A stretch of 64,000 nt of DNA. Source: Bog-473 sp963707835. GTDB lineage: Bacteria > Actinomycetota > Acidimicrobiia > Acidimicrobiales > RAAP-2. Shown in pieces: positions 44,098-53,248 of the stretch. Numbering within the stretch: the first letter of the stretch is position 1; each line of letters opens with the position of its first letter. The stretch spans positions 1,532,837 through 1,596,836 of the forward strand of contig CAVPRI010000001.1 of NCBI GenBank assembly GCA_963707835.1, in the 5' to 3' direction. Both the position numbers and the translations under genes were made by a program. The notes under the pieces were generated by a model. It saw nothing but the letters and a program-made list of their open reading frames with translations. It made no database searches and was not told where the DNA came from.

Positions 44098-46131
44098 ATG
44101 GTGGCGGGGCTGTGCCTGTCCGCCGCCATGGCGTTACCGGCCGCCGCCCTGCTCGCCTCGGCGTCCCCGGCGGCGGCCTACCCGTCCTCCTCAGTGGTGA
44201 TCAGTGGTCACGGGTACGGGCACGGGATCGGGATGAGCCAGTGGGGCTCGCTGGGCTACGCCATTGGGCAGGACGGCGGTCTCGGTCCGCAGAGCTATCA
44301 GTGGGTCCTGGGCCACTACTACGGCAACTCGACGCTCTCGCAGACCTACCCTCCGGGGGCACTCCACAGCGGCTACGCCATCGTGGCCATGACCGAGGTC
44401 AACGGCATCGACACCATCGTCACCGCTCCGTCGGGCGGCGTGAACCTCGAGGGCTCCCTCATCGGCGCGCCGGCCTTGCGGTTCCAGCTCGTGGGCACCA
44501 GTTACAACGTCTACACGAGCGGTGGTTGCGCCGGGGAGGGGGGATGGGTTCTCGTGGCGTCCGGAGTGCCGCAGCCGGCTGCCATCCAGTCAGGTGGGAC
44601 CGGGACCTCGAGCGTGGTCAACCTCTGCACCCTCACGGGCGTCGTCACCGTGCACGGGACCCTGGGTGCGGTGGCCAACTCCAACGGCCAGGCCCGGACG
44701 GTCAACACGGTGGCCGTCGAGCAGTACGTGGCCGACGTGGCCCCGGCGGAATCCCCGTCGGGCTGGGCCACGCTCGGGGGAGCGGGACCACAGGGCATGG
44801 CGTGGGGCTTCCAGCAGAGCGAGGCCCAGACGGTGGCCGCCCGGTCTTACGTCGAGTCCACCCCGTTGGGCTACGGCGGGTACGCCGACACGTGCGACCA
44901 GACATGCCAGTCCTATCCGGGCACGGCCGACGAGACGTCCACCTCGGTGGCCGCGGCGAACGACACGGTGGGGCTGGTCATGACGGTCAACGGGTCGGGC
45001 GCGGTGGCCAACACCGAGTACTCGGCGTCATCGGGCGGGTACTCCACGGGGGCTCAGTTCCCCGCCGTGCCCGACGCCGGCGACGCCGTCTGCGTGCCCG
45101 GTGCGTGCAACCCCAACCACAACTGGACCGTCTCGGTCCCCGTGTCGGCCATCGAGTCGGCCTATCCCCAGATCGGTGCCCTGAGCACCATCACGGTCAC
45201 GGCGCGCAACGGCCTGGGCGACTACGGCGGGCGGGTGGAGCAGATGACCCTGGGTGGGTCCGGCGGGTCGGTCTCGGTGACCGGGAACGACTTCGCGGCG
45301 GCGCTCAACCTCCGTTCGAACTGGTTCACCGTCGGCGGCCAGCCCAGTGGCGGCGTGGGCGGCTATTGGATCAACGCCACCGACGGCGGCGTCTTCAGCT
45401 TCGGCAACGCCCTGTTCTACGGCAGCACCGGGGGCATGCGGCTCAACCAGCCGGTCGTGGGGATGGCCGGCACCCGCGACGCCGGCGGCTACTGGGAGGT
45501 GGCTTCCGACGGCGGCGTGTTCAGCTTCGGGGACGCCATGTTCCACGGCAGCACCGGTGGGCTGCGGCTCAACCAGCCGGTCGTGGCGATGGCGGTGACG
45601 CCCGACGGCGGTGGCTACTGGCTGGTGGCCTCCGACGGCGGCATCTTCGCCTTCGGGGACGCCGGCTTCTTCGGCAGCACGGGGAACCTGCGGCTCAACC
45701 GTCCGGTCATCGGCATGGTGCCCACCCACGACGGCGGTGGCTACTGGCTGGTGGCCTCCGACGGCGGCATCTTCGCCTTCGGGGACGCCGGGTTCTTCGG
45801 CTCGCTCGGCGGGTCGCCTCCGGCTTCACCCATCGTCGGTGTGGCGCCCACTCCCGGCGGCGGTGGCTACTGGATGCTCGAGGCCTATGGCGTGGTTCAT
45901 GGGTTCGGCAACGCCCCGGCGGTGGGCCTGGCGGCGGGCTCACCGGCCCTCTCGACCATGCGCGGCCCCATGACGGGTCTTATCCCGGACTTCAGCGGTG
46001 CCGGGTTCGTCGCGGTCGACGGAAGCGGGCAGGCGTTCGCGTTCGGCGACGCGCCGTACTTCGGCGATGTGAACACCGTGGTGAGCGGCTACACCGGCCG
46101 GGTGGTGGGTGTCGCGGCGACCCCCGGTTGA
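44098..46131 (+). CDS. Secreted SpoIID/LytB-domain protein with C-terminal GYWLVASDGG repeats
   Basis: The 677-residue protein has a signal peptide (LPAAALLASASPAAA), then a SpoIID/LytB domain: VISGHGYGHGIGMSQWGSLG at the start and VEQYVADVAPAESPSGW with SEAQTVAARSYVES, which cover the conserved lytic/amidase-enhancer motifs. The C-terminal ~260 residues hold about six copies of the same ~41-residue repeat as the protein at 37236, the last two degenerate. A GGAGG followed by GTG 44058 in another frame suggests the real start may be there, with a one-base error before the signal. A peptidoglycan-associated role is inferred. Confidence 0.88.
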   Translation: MVAGLCLSAAMALPAAALLASASPAAAYPSSSVVISGHGYGHGIGMSQWGSLGYAIGQDGGLGPQSYQWVLGHYYGNSTLSQTYPPGALHSGYAIVAMTEVNGIDTIVTAPSGGVNLEGSLIGAPALRFQLVGTSYNVYTSGGCAGEGGWVLVASGVPQPAAIQSGGTGTSSVVNLCTLTGVVTVHGTLGAVANSNGQARTVNTVAVEQYVADVAPAESPSGWATLGGAGPQGMAWGFQQSEAQTVAARSYVESTPLGYGGYADTCDQTCQSYPGTADETSTSVAAANDTVGLVMTVNGSGAVANTEYSASSGGYSTGAQFPAVPDAGDAVCVPGACNPNHNWTVSVPVSAIESAYPQIGALSTITVTARNGLGDYGGRVEQMTLGGSGGSVSVTGNDFAAALNLRSNWFTVGGQPSGGVGGYWINATDGGVFSFGNALFYGSTGGMRLNQPVVGMAGTRDAGGYWEVASDGGVFSFGDAMFHGSTGGLRLNQPVVAMAVTPDGGGYWLVASDGGIFAFGDAGFFGSTGNLRLNRPVIGMVPTHDGGGYWLVASDGGIFAFGDAGFFGSLGGSPPASPIVGVAPTPGGGGYWMLEAYGVVHGFGNAPAVGLAAGSPALSTMRGPMTGLIPDFSGAGFVAVDGSGQAFAFGDAPYFGDVNTVVSGYTGRVVGVAATPG

Positions 46132-46138
46132 GCGGTCC

Positions 46139-46892
46139 TCAGGCCGGCGGTTGGGCCGCCGACACCTCGGCCAGGCGGGGATACCGTCGGAGCCGGCCCA
46201 GCGGTCCGAGCCGCCCGGCGTCCACGCCGTGGTCCGCCGCGCTCGAGCAGGCGCAGGTCGCCGCGGCTGTTCCCATAGGCCCACAGCACCGGCTGCGCGC
46301 CACCGTTGCTCTGCAGCAGCCCCTGCGATCGCAGGTAGACGACCAGCCGGGCGTACTTCTCGGCGCCGCGACAGTTCTTTCCCTCGTAGCCGCCCGTGAG
46401 GAGCCCTCCGCCACCGACGGCCAGGCGCGTGGCGACCACGCCGTGGACACCCAGTTCGGCGCCCGCCTCGCTGACGTAGCACTCGGGCGAGGCGGAGACG
46501 ATCACGGTGTGGTGGCCCTGACGGACATGCCACTCGAGCCGGCGGCGGGCATCCTCACGGAGGTGCCGTTGGAGGTGGCGCCGAGCGAAGCTCCTTGACC
46601 GGCGCTCGACCTCGGTGACGTCCAGGCCGCCCAGGAGGCGGGTGAAGAGCTTCTCCTTCACGTCGTCAGCCGTGCTGCCGCCGGCGACGGCGGCGTGGAC
46701 CAGGCCCGGGGCGAGCCGGAGCGACGCCCGCAGGACCGCCCACGGGCCGCGGAGCGACACGAGGAACTGGAACACGCTTCCCGAGTCGGTCAGGGTGCCG
46801 TCAAAGTCGAACGCGGCCACGGTGCGGCCCGGCCCGGGCGGGGTCTGGCCGTTGGTGTGGTCAGTCGAGCGGAGCGCCAAAGCCGGCGGCAC
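46139..46892 (-). CDS. HAD-superfamily IB phosphatase, frameshifted near C-terminus
   Basis: The ~250-residue hydrolase has motif I AAFDFDGTLTDSGS, motif II HTVIVSASPECY and motif III around GYEGKNCRGAEKY with AYGNSRGDLRLLE. It resembles SerB-like IB hydrolases; the substrate is unknown. A base change at ~46235 shifts the C-terminal end (ADHGVDAGRLGPLGRLRRYP) to a frame ending at 46139. GTG 46892 is one of several possible starts. It converges on the SpoIID gene. Confidence 0.84.
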
Positions 46893-47157
46893 CTCCTCGG
46901 GCACGGTGTGGCTCCCGGCACAGCTGGCGAGGTCGGACCGCCTCGAGATCGGGGGAGCGCTGGCACGAGTGCACGGTGGCATTCTCGCGCGGCACCCCCA
47001 TGGCTCGGCACATCCGCCCGGATCTTGGGGCGAAGCACTTTCCAGCTGGGCGGATGCCCACCTGCAGAAATATGACCAACGAAGTCGACAATAGGCGGGC
47101 CGGCGACTAAGGTCACGGGACGCAGACAGAGCATCTCTCGATTTCAGGAGGAAGGAC

Positions 47158-47793
47158 ATGGCAGTTCGTCTCGGGGACACCGCTCCCGACTTCACCGCCG
47201 ACACCACCGACGGCACGATCAACTTCCACGAGTGGCTGGGCGACAGCTGGGGCATCCTCTTCTCCCACCCCAAGGACTTCACCCCGGTGTGCACGACCGA
47301 GCTGGGTGCCTTCTCGAGGGCCAAGCCCGAGTTCGACAAGCGCAACACCAAGCTGATCGGTCTGTCCGTCGACTCCGTCGAGTCGCACAAGGGCTGGGCC
47401 GGCGACATCGAGGAGACCCAGGGCTCGGCCCTGTCGTTCCCCCTCATCGGTGACGACGACCGCAAGGTGGCCGACCTCTACGACATGATCCACCCGAACG
47501 CCAACGACACGCTGACCGTGCGCTCGGTGTTCATCATCGGGCCGGACAAGAAGGTCAAGCTGATCCTCACCTACCCGGCTTCGACGGGTCGCAACGTCGA
47601 CGAGATCATCCGCGTACTCGACTCGTTGCAGCTCACGGCGGACTACTCGGTGGCGACGCCGGTCAACTGGAAGGACGGAGAGGACGTCATCATCGCCCCG
47701 GCGGTGAGCGACGAGGACGCCAAGGGGCGGTTCCCCAAGGGCTGGAACGCCGTGAAGCCCTATCTGCGGGTGACGCCTCAGCCCAACCGCTGA
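47158..47793 (+). CDS. 1-Cys peroxiredoxin (Prx6 type)
   Basis: The 211-residue peroxidase has the peroxidatic Cys in KDFTPVCTTELGAF, and no other cysteine is present, so it is a 1-Cys enzyme needing an external thiol. The C-terminal extension of the Prx6 group is present (VATPVNWKDGEDVIIAPAVS). A strong AGGAGGAAGG precedes ATG 47158. The gene stands alone between convergent neighbours. It detoxifies peroxides in the cytoplasm. Confidence 0.95.
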   Translation: MAVRLGDTAPDFTADTTDGTINFHEWLGDSWGILFSHPKDFTPVCTTELGAFSRAKPEFDKRNTKLIGLSVDSVESHKGWAGDIEETQGSALSFPLIGDDDRKVADLYDMIHPNANDTLTVRSVFIIGPDKKVKLILTYPASTGRNVDEIIRVLDSLQLTADYSVATPVNWKDGEDVIIAPAVSDEDAKGRFPKGWNAVKPYLRVTPQPNR

Positions 47794-47834
47794 GGAACCC
47801 GAGGGCCCTGGGAGAACCCGGGACCAAGAGCTGC

Positions 47835-47862
47835 GACGTGCCGGCCCTCGGGCCGGCACGTC
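47835..47862. terminator. Strong hairpin between convergent genes
   Basis: A perfect 13-bp inverted repeat (arms 47835-47847 and 47850-47862) lies between the ends of the peroxiredoxin and acyl-CoA synthetase genes. It lacks a T-run but is symmetric, so it could stop transcription from both sides. Confidence 0.65.
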
Positions 47863-47893
47863 CGCGTCCGCACCTCGGGCCGGCTGGTGGGGA

Positions 47894-49683
47894 TCAACTT
47901 GCCGAGACCGAGGGGTGCCGCAGCTCCCGCTTGAGCACCTTGCCCTGGGGATTCCTCGGCAGGGCATCGGTGCGGAACCGGATGCGGGTCGGCACCATGA
48001 AGGCGGCGAGACGGGACCCCACGTGGCGGGACAGCTCGTCGGCGGCCACCTTGGAACCAGGCCGCAGAACGACGATGGCCTCCACCTCTTCGCCCAGGAC
48101 CGGGTGGGGCGCCCCCACGACCGCACAGTCGGCCACGGCCGGGTGCTCGAAGAGGGCGGCCTCGACCTGGACGGGGTAGACGTTCTCGCCACCCCGGATG
48201 ATCACGTCCTTGGCCCGGTCCACGATGAAGATGCACCCTTCGGCGTCGACACGGGCCACGTCGCCGGTGTGGAGCCAGCCGCGGGTGAAGGTGTGCGCCG
48301 TCTCCTCGGGTCGGTTCCAGTAGCCCCGCACCACATTGGGACCCTTGATCCACAACTCGCCCCGAACGTCGGGACCGCGGGGGAGTGTGCCGTCGGGGTC
48401 CGAGCCGGTGAATCCCTCCGGGACGACCGCCACCTCGCACACCGGGACCGGTGGCCCCACGCTGTCGGGCTTGGCCAGGTAGTCGCTGCCCGTGTTCATG
48501 GAGGCCACTGCCGAGGTCTCGGTCAACCCGTACCCGTTCGAGGGTTGGCAGTCGGGCCAGGCCCGACGGATCCGGCCAACCAGGCCCGGGGGAGCGGGCG
48601 CTCCGCCGTAGGTCACGCCCCGAACCGTCGAGGTGTCGGACGTGGAGAACCTTGGCCAGTCAAGGATCTGCAACACCATGGCCGGGACGCCACCGATGCT
48701 GGTGATGCGTTCGCTCTCGATCAGTGCCAGGGCGCGCTCGGGGTCGAAGTGGTGCATCATCACCACCCGGCGACCCGAGGCAAGGCTGGTGAGCATCACC
48801 GAGTGACAGCCCGTGGCGTGGAAGAGGGGTACTGAGAGCAAGAAGGCCGACTGCGGTTGGGCACCTTCGGGCGCCAGCGAAGTGCCGAAACGCATGGACG
48901 AGCAGGTGGTGAGGAAGAGCAGGTTCATCAGGTTGGTGCAGATGTTTCGGTGGGTCCCCACCGCGCCCAGGGGCCGGCCCGTGGTGCCCGAGGTGTAGAA
49001 GATGGTGGCGTCGTCCTCGGGGTCGATGGTGAGGTCCGGTGGGGAGGAGACCCCGACGGTGTCGCCAAGCGCAGCGCCGAACGTCCACTCCTCGACGCCC
49101 ATGCCGCCGACAGCCGGGTCGGACCGCAAGGAGCGCTCGTTGCTCCCGGTGCGCTGCTCGTCGGTCACGACCAGCGTCCGGAGCGTGGTCGAGGTGTCGA
49201 GCACTGGCCGCAGGCGCGCACTGCGCTCGCGGTCGACGAAAGCCACGGTGGCACCGCTGTCTTCGAGGGCGTAGCGGAGCTCGTCGCCTGTCCACCATGC
49301 ATTGAGAGGGACGGCGACGGCGCCGGCAAGCGTGGCCCCCCAGAAGGCCATCACCCACTCGGGCAAGTTGCGCATGGCGATGGCCACGCGGTCACCAGAG
49401 TCGACCCCGAAGGTGGACCGCAGCCGATGGGCCAAGGCACACGCGATGCCGTGGTGTTCAGCGAAGCTCGTGCGCTCGTCCTCGAGCACCAAGAAGGGGA
49501 GGTCTCCATAGCCCAGGGAAAGGGCGAGGACGTCGCGAGGGATGCCGGCGCGTTCTTCCAGGTCCTCGTGTCGACACCACGGATCTCGCGCACCTCGATC
49601 TCGAACAGCTGCCCGGGAGCCGTGAGGACGCGGGTGGCCTCGGCCATGGTCATCGCCGGCGGATCGTCGCCGGCGATGCTCAC
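47894..49683 (-). CDS. AMP-forming acyl-CoA synthetase/ligase, frameshifted
   Basis: The ~596-residue adenylating enzyme has ATIFYTSGTTGRPLGAVGTH as its AMP-binding P-loop, in which the usual PKG lysine is replaced (RPLGA); YGLTETSAVAS, GWLHTGDVARVDAEG and the catalytic Lys in RNPQGKVLKREL are present. It activates a fatty or other carboxylic acid to its CoA ester. A frameshift at ~49537 separates the first ~48 residues, whose GTG start overlaps the orn stop (GTGA). Its substrate is unknown. Confidence 0.88.
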
Positions 49684-50240
49684 TGGTCCTGCTTCCCGTT
49701 GGGGCGGGCCAGATCGAAGACGGCAGCGCGGTAGTAGGCCAGCTCCGTCACTGACTCACGGATGTCCTGGAGGGCGCGGTGACCACCCTTCTTCGAGGGC
49801 GCTTCGCGCAGGATGTCGGGCAGCCAACGCCGGCACAGCTCCTTGACCGTGGACACGTCCACCGAGCGATAGTGGAAGAAGGCCTCGAGCTCGGGCAGGT
49901 GCGCCGCCAGGAAGCGCCGATCCGTCCCGATCGAATTGCCGGCGAGGGGCACCGTGCCCGCCTCCCCGATGTGCTCTTTCAGGAAGGCGAGGGTCGTCGC
50001 CCCGGCGTCGGCCAGGGTCACGGTCGACGCCTCGATGTCGGCCAGGAGTCCCGAACGGGTGTGCATGGCGCGCACGACCTCGTCCATGCCGGCCAGCTGC
50101 TCCTCCGAGGCCCGGATCACGAGGTCGGGGCCCTCTCCGACGATGGTGAGGTCGTCCTCGGTGACCAGGGAGGCGATCTCCACGATGGCGTGACGGCCCG
50201 GGTCGAGCCCCGTCATCTCCAGGTCGATCCAGGCCAGCAC
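49680..50240 (-). CDS. orn: Oligoribonuclease
   Basis: The 186-residue DEDDh exonuclease begins MLAWIDLEMTGLDP (first Asp/Glu), then GNSIGTDRRFLAAHLPELE, HYRSVDVSTVKELCRRW and HRALQDIRESVTEL. It degrades 2-5-nt RNAs and pGpG, the final product of cyclic-di-GMP breakdown, so it links to the GGDEF-EAL protein on the element. Confidence 0.96.
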   Translation of the reverse strand: MLAWIDLEMTGLDPGRHAIVEIASLVTEDDLTIVGEGPDLVIRASEEQLAGMDEVVRAMHTRSGLLADIEASTVTLADAGATTLAFLKEHIGEAGTVPLAGNSIGTDRRFLAAHLPELEAFFHYRSVDVSTVKELCRRWLPDILREAPSKKGGHRALQDIRESVTELAYYRAAVFDLARPNGKQDQ

Positions 50241-50324
50241 GCGCCGATGCTACCGGCCGGTTCCGCCCCAGGGTGGCCGCCGGCTCGCCGTGTGTGCGGC
50301 GGCGCACTCTTGTAAGGTCCGGCG

Positions 50325-50768
50325 ATGCTGCGTGTCCCGCTGCAGAGCCTGGACCCCGAGCTCCCCGTGCCCGAGTACGCGCGGCCCGGTGACGCCGGTG
50401 CCGACCTGCGAGCCCGGACCGACGCCATCTTGGCCCGCGGCGGCGGGCGTGCCCTAGTGCCGACGGGCGTCGCGGTGGCCATCCCGGTGGGCTACGCGGG
50501 CCTGGTCCTGCCGAGAAGCGGGCTGGCGGCCCGCCATGGGATCACCTGCCTCAATGCCCCCGGTCTGATCGATTCGGGGTACCGGGGCGAGATCCACGTG
50601 GTTCTGGTGAACCATGACCCCGACCGCGACTACGTCGTGGGCCGAGGTGACCGGATCGCCCAGCTCGTCGTGGTCGCGGTGGAGCGGGCTGCATTCACCC
50701 TGGTGGCAGAGGACGAGCTCGGAACGAGCGAGCGGGGAACCGGCGGGTTCGGGCACACGGGTACGTGA
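50325..50768 (+). CDS. dut: dUTP diphosphatase
   Basis: The 147-residue trimeric dUTPase has all five motifs: RPGDAGADLRAR, PRSGLAARHGI, GLIDSGYRGEI, RIAQLVVV and a C-terminal RGTGGFGHTG. It hydrolyses dUTP to dUMP, keeping uracil out of DNA. It is divergent from orn. Confidence 0.97.
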   Translation: MLRVPLQSLDPELPVPEYARPGDAGADLRARTDAILARGGGRALVPTGVAVAIPVGYAGLVLPRSGLAARHGITCLNAPGLIDSGYRGEIHVVLVNHDPDRDYVVGRGDRIAQLVVVAVERAAFTLVAEDELGTSERGTGGFGHTGT

Positions 50769-50812
50769 GCTCCGAGCGCGCCCCCCGGCGACGGGGGTAA
50801 GAAGGGATCCGA

Positions 50813-52246
50813 ATGGAGCCCCTGTCGCGCATCGACGCTGCCTTCCTCGCGCTCGAGACGGCCACCACGCCGTACCACGTCGGGGTGGCCCTGGTCCTGG
50901 AGCCCCCCGAGGATGCCGCTTCCGCCCTGCCAAGTAGGTACGCACAGATCCGGCGCGTGGTCGAGCAGCGTCTGCATCTGGTGCCACCGCTGCGCCAGCG
51001 CGCCGTGAAGGTACCCCTCGGACTGCACCATCCGGCTTGGGTGGACGATCCCGAATTCGAGCTCGACGACCATTTCAACCACGCCAGCCTCCCGGCCCCG
51101 GCCGGCCGCGCCGAGCTCGACGCCTTCGTGGCATCGGTCATGAGCCGGCCGCTCGACCCGGAGCGACCCCTCTGGGAGATGCACGTCGTCGAAGGGCTCG
51201 AGGGTGGCCGGACCGCACTGGTGGCCAAGGTGCACCACGCCATCCTCGACGGTGTCAGCGGTGCCTCGGCTCTGGCCGCGTTCTTGGACGTGACCCCACA
51301 GCCGCGCCTGGTGGCATTGCCGTCGGGGTGGAACCCCGAGCCGTTGCCCTCGGCGACCCAGATGCTGCGCCACGCCGCCAGCTCGTTGGCCGCGCAGCCG
51401 GCCGAGGCGCTCAGCACCATCCAGTCGGGGGTCGAGACGGTCTCGGGCCTGCGCAGTCACAACCGCGAACTGGCCGGGCGGGGTGAGCACCCCCCACCCG
51501 GCTTGTTCAACGCGCCGCGCACGTCCCTCAACGGCGCCGTCTCGAACCGCCGGCGCTATGCCGGTCTCTCGGTACCGCTCGAGGACGTGAAGCTGGTCGG
51601 CCGCGCCTTCGAGGCCACAGTCAACGACGTTCTCCTCGCCTCGGTGGCCGGTGGGCTCCATCGCCTGCTGGCGGCCCGCGGCGAGGTGCCCGAGGCCGCC
51701 CTGGTGGCGCTGGTGCCCGTGTCGACGCGTCCAGAAGGGGGTGAGGAGGGCCTGGGCAACCAGGTCTCGGCCATGCTGGTCTCCTTGGCCACGGATGTCG
51801 ACGACCCGGTTCTCCGTCTCGATGCCATCTCCGAGTCCTCCCGCGTGGCCAAGGAGCAGGAGCAAATGCACCGGGGGCGCCTGCTCGGCGACCTGGCGCA
51901 GCTCGCGCTCCCGGCGCTGACCTCGCGGGTGGCGCGGGCCCTGGCGGGCACCCGGCTGTTCGACAAGGTTCGTCCCCCCTTCAACGTGACCGTCTCGAGC
52001 GTGAAGGTGCCCGGCGTCCCGCTCTACTGCGCCGGTGGGCAGGTTGTCGAGATGTATCCCGTCGGGCCCATGGCCGTGGGCGTTGGCCTCAACGTCACCG
52101 TGTTCTCGTATCTCGAGCGCGTCCAGTTCGGGTTCCTGTCCTGCCGCAGGTTGCTCCCCGAGGTGGACCAGCTCGCGGTGCACGTCGACGACGCACTGGG
52201 CGAGCTGGTCGGACGGGCCCTCGACGCCCGCAGCGCCACCGCCTGA
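50813..52246 (+). CDS. Wax ester synthase/diacylglycerol acyltransferase (WS/DGAT)
   Basis: The 477-residue protein begins MEPLSRIDAAFLALETATTP and has the catalytic HHxxxDG as KVHHAILDGVSG; further family segments are NVTVSSVKVPGVP and GPMAVGVGLNVTVFSY. It esterifies acyl-CoA to diacylglycerol or fatty alcohols to make storage lipid, as in mycobacteria. It lies 44 bp from dut. Nearby, the acyl-CoA synthetase could supply its substrate. Confidence 0.94.
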   Translation: MEPLSRIDAAFLALETATTPYHVGVALVLEPPEDAASALPSRYAQIRRVVEQRLHLVPPLRQRAVKVPLGLHHPAWVDDPEFELDDHFNHASLPAPAGRAELDAFVASVMSRPLDPERPLWEMHVVEGLEGGRTALVAKVHHAILDGVSGASALAAFLDVTPQPRLVALPSGWNPEPLPSATQMLRHAASSLAAQPAEALSTIQSGVETVSGLRSHNRELAGRGEHPPPGLFNAPRTSLNGAVSNRRRYAGLSVPLEDVKLVGRAFEATVNDVLLASVAGGLHRLLAARGEVPEAALVALVPVSTRPEGGEEGLGNQVSAMLVSLATDVDDPVLRLDAISESSRVAKEQEQMHRGRLLGDLAQLALPALTSRVARALAGTRLFDKVRPPFNVTVSSVKVPGVPLYCAGGQVVEMYPVGPMAVGVGLNVTVFSYLERVQFGFLSCRRLLPEVDQLAVHVDDALGELVGRALDARSATA

Positions 52247-52276
52247 GCCACCCGCTCCAGCGGCCCGCGTCGCCGC

Positions 52277-53248
52277 TCAGCCGGCGGCGAGCTCGCGGTA
52301 GTGGGAGCGCCAGATGAGCCGGTAGACGCGGGTCCAGCGAGGGATGGAGCGGAGCCCGGGGATGAACGGGAGCAGTATCAGGGCCAGCGAGAGCACCATC
52401 ATGATGGCCCACACCTCGAGATCCGCGTTCGAAGACGTGTTCATCGGCGCCACCTGGTACCACATGGTGTACAGCCAGAGCCACGCTTGGCCCGGGTAGT
52501 TCCCCGTCTCGTTCATCATGCCCCACTGCGTCCCCGAGAGGTGCTCGGCGGCGGCGCGATCGGCCATGTAATTGCCGTCGGCCAGGAAGAGGAGGGGCTT
52601 CGTGTAGTTCGTGTTGTAGAACTGGCCCTGGCTGAGCAGCGTGCCGTCGAGGCCCCCCGTCTGGGCCATGTCGGTCAACGACCCCACGATGACGCCGACC
52701 GGGCCGTATTCCCCGGCGGGGACGAGGAGCCGACCGTTGACGGCGGTGGCGTTGGCGACCGCCTTCTCGTACGCAGTGGTCCACGCCTGCTGCTGGGCCG
52801 CCGGCGCGGACTGGTACAGGTCGAGGGCGGATTGCGTCGCCGGCGAGTGGGGCAGGGTGCGCAACGGCCCGACCACGAAGTCCTGGGCCGTGTCTACCGG
52901 CTGGTGGACGCCGAACCACTGGGCGGGCTCGAAGAAGCCCATGTGCTGGGCGGCGTCGGCCGTCGCGTTGTAGGGGGGGCCGTAGCCGGCGGTGCCGCTC
53001 GTGCCGTCGAGCTCAGTGGTGGCGGTCTGTGCGAAGTCAACCGGGTTGGCGATGGACCAGGACTTCAAGGTGATGGCCGGCTCGTCGGGAGAGGAGAAGA
53101 CGACGGCCATGAGCACGATCAGCACTGCCACGGCGAGGAGGGCGACGAACGCCTCTTTGAGGATGTCGTAGGGAACGTACGTCCCGTGCCACTCCCGGAC
53201 GTCGCGGTCGGGGTTGAAGCGGCGCCGCCGTGCGCTGGCGGGACTCAC
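52277..53248 (-). CDS. Cytochrome b C-terminal-type membrane protein with large exported loop
   Basis: The 323-residue protein has one N-terminal helix (EAFVALLAVAVLIVLMAVVF) and one C-terminal helix (EVWAIMMVLSLALILLPFIPG) around an exported domain of ~180 residues (GFFEPAQWFGVHQP, HSPATQSALDLY). The flanking pattern matches the last part of split cytochrome b/b6 subunits. Its GTG start overlaps the cytochrome b gene. No haem ligand is obvious in the exported loop. Confidence 0.72.
   Translation of the reverse strand: MSPASARRRRFNPDRDVREWHGTYVPYDILKEAFVALLAVAVLIVLMAVVFSSPDEPAITLKSWSIANPVDFAQTATTELDGTSGTAGYGPPYNATADAAQHMGFFEPAQWFGVHQPVDTAQDFVVGPLRTLPHSPATQSALDLYQSAPAAQQQAWTTAYEKAVANATAVNGRLLVPAGEYGPVGVIVGSLTDMAQTGGLDGTLLSQGQFYNTNYTKPLLFLADGNYMADRAAAEHLSGTQWGMMNETGNYPGQAWLWLYTMWYQVAPMNTSSNADLEVWAIMMVLSLALILLPFIPGLRSIPRWTRVYRLIWRSHYRELAAG

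Noticed and set aside
43986..46598. 870-codon frame overlapping the SpoIID protein
   Set aside because: It is an alternative frame over the repeats, with Arg/Gly/His-rich sequence and no signal peptide. Only its first codons after GTG 44058 might be the true N-terminus if a base error lies before the signal.
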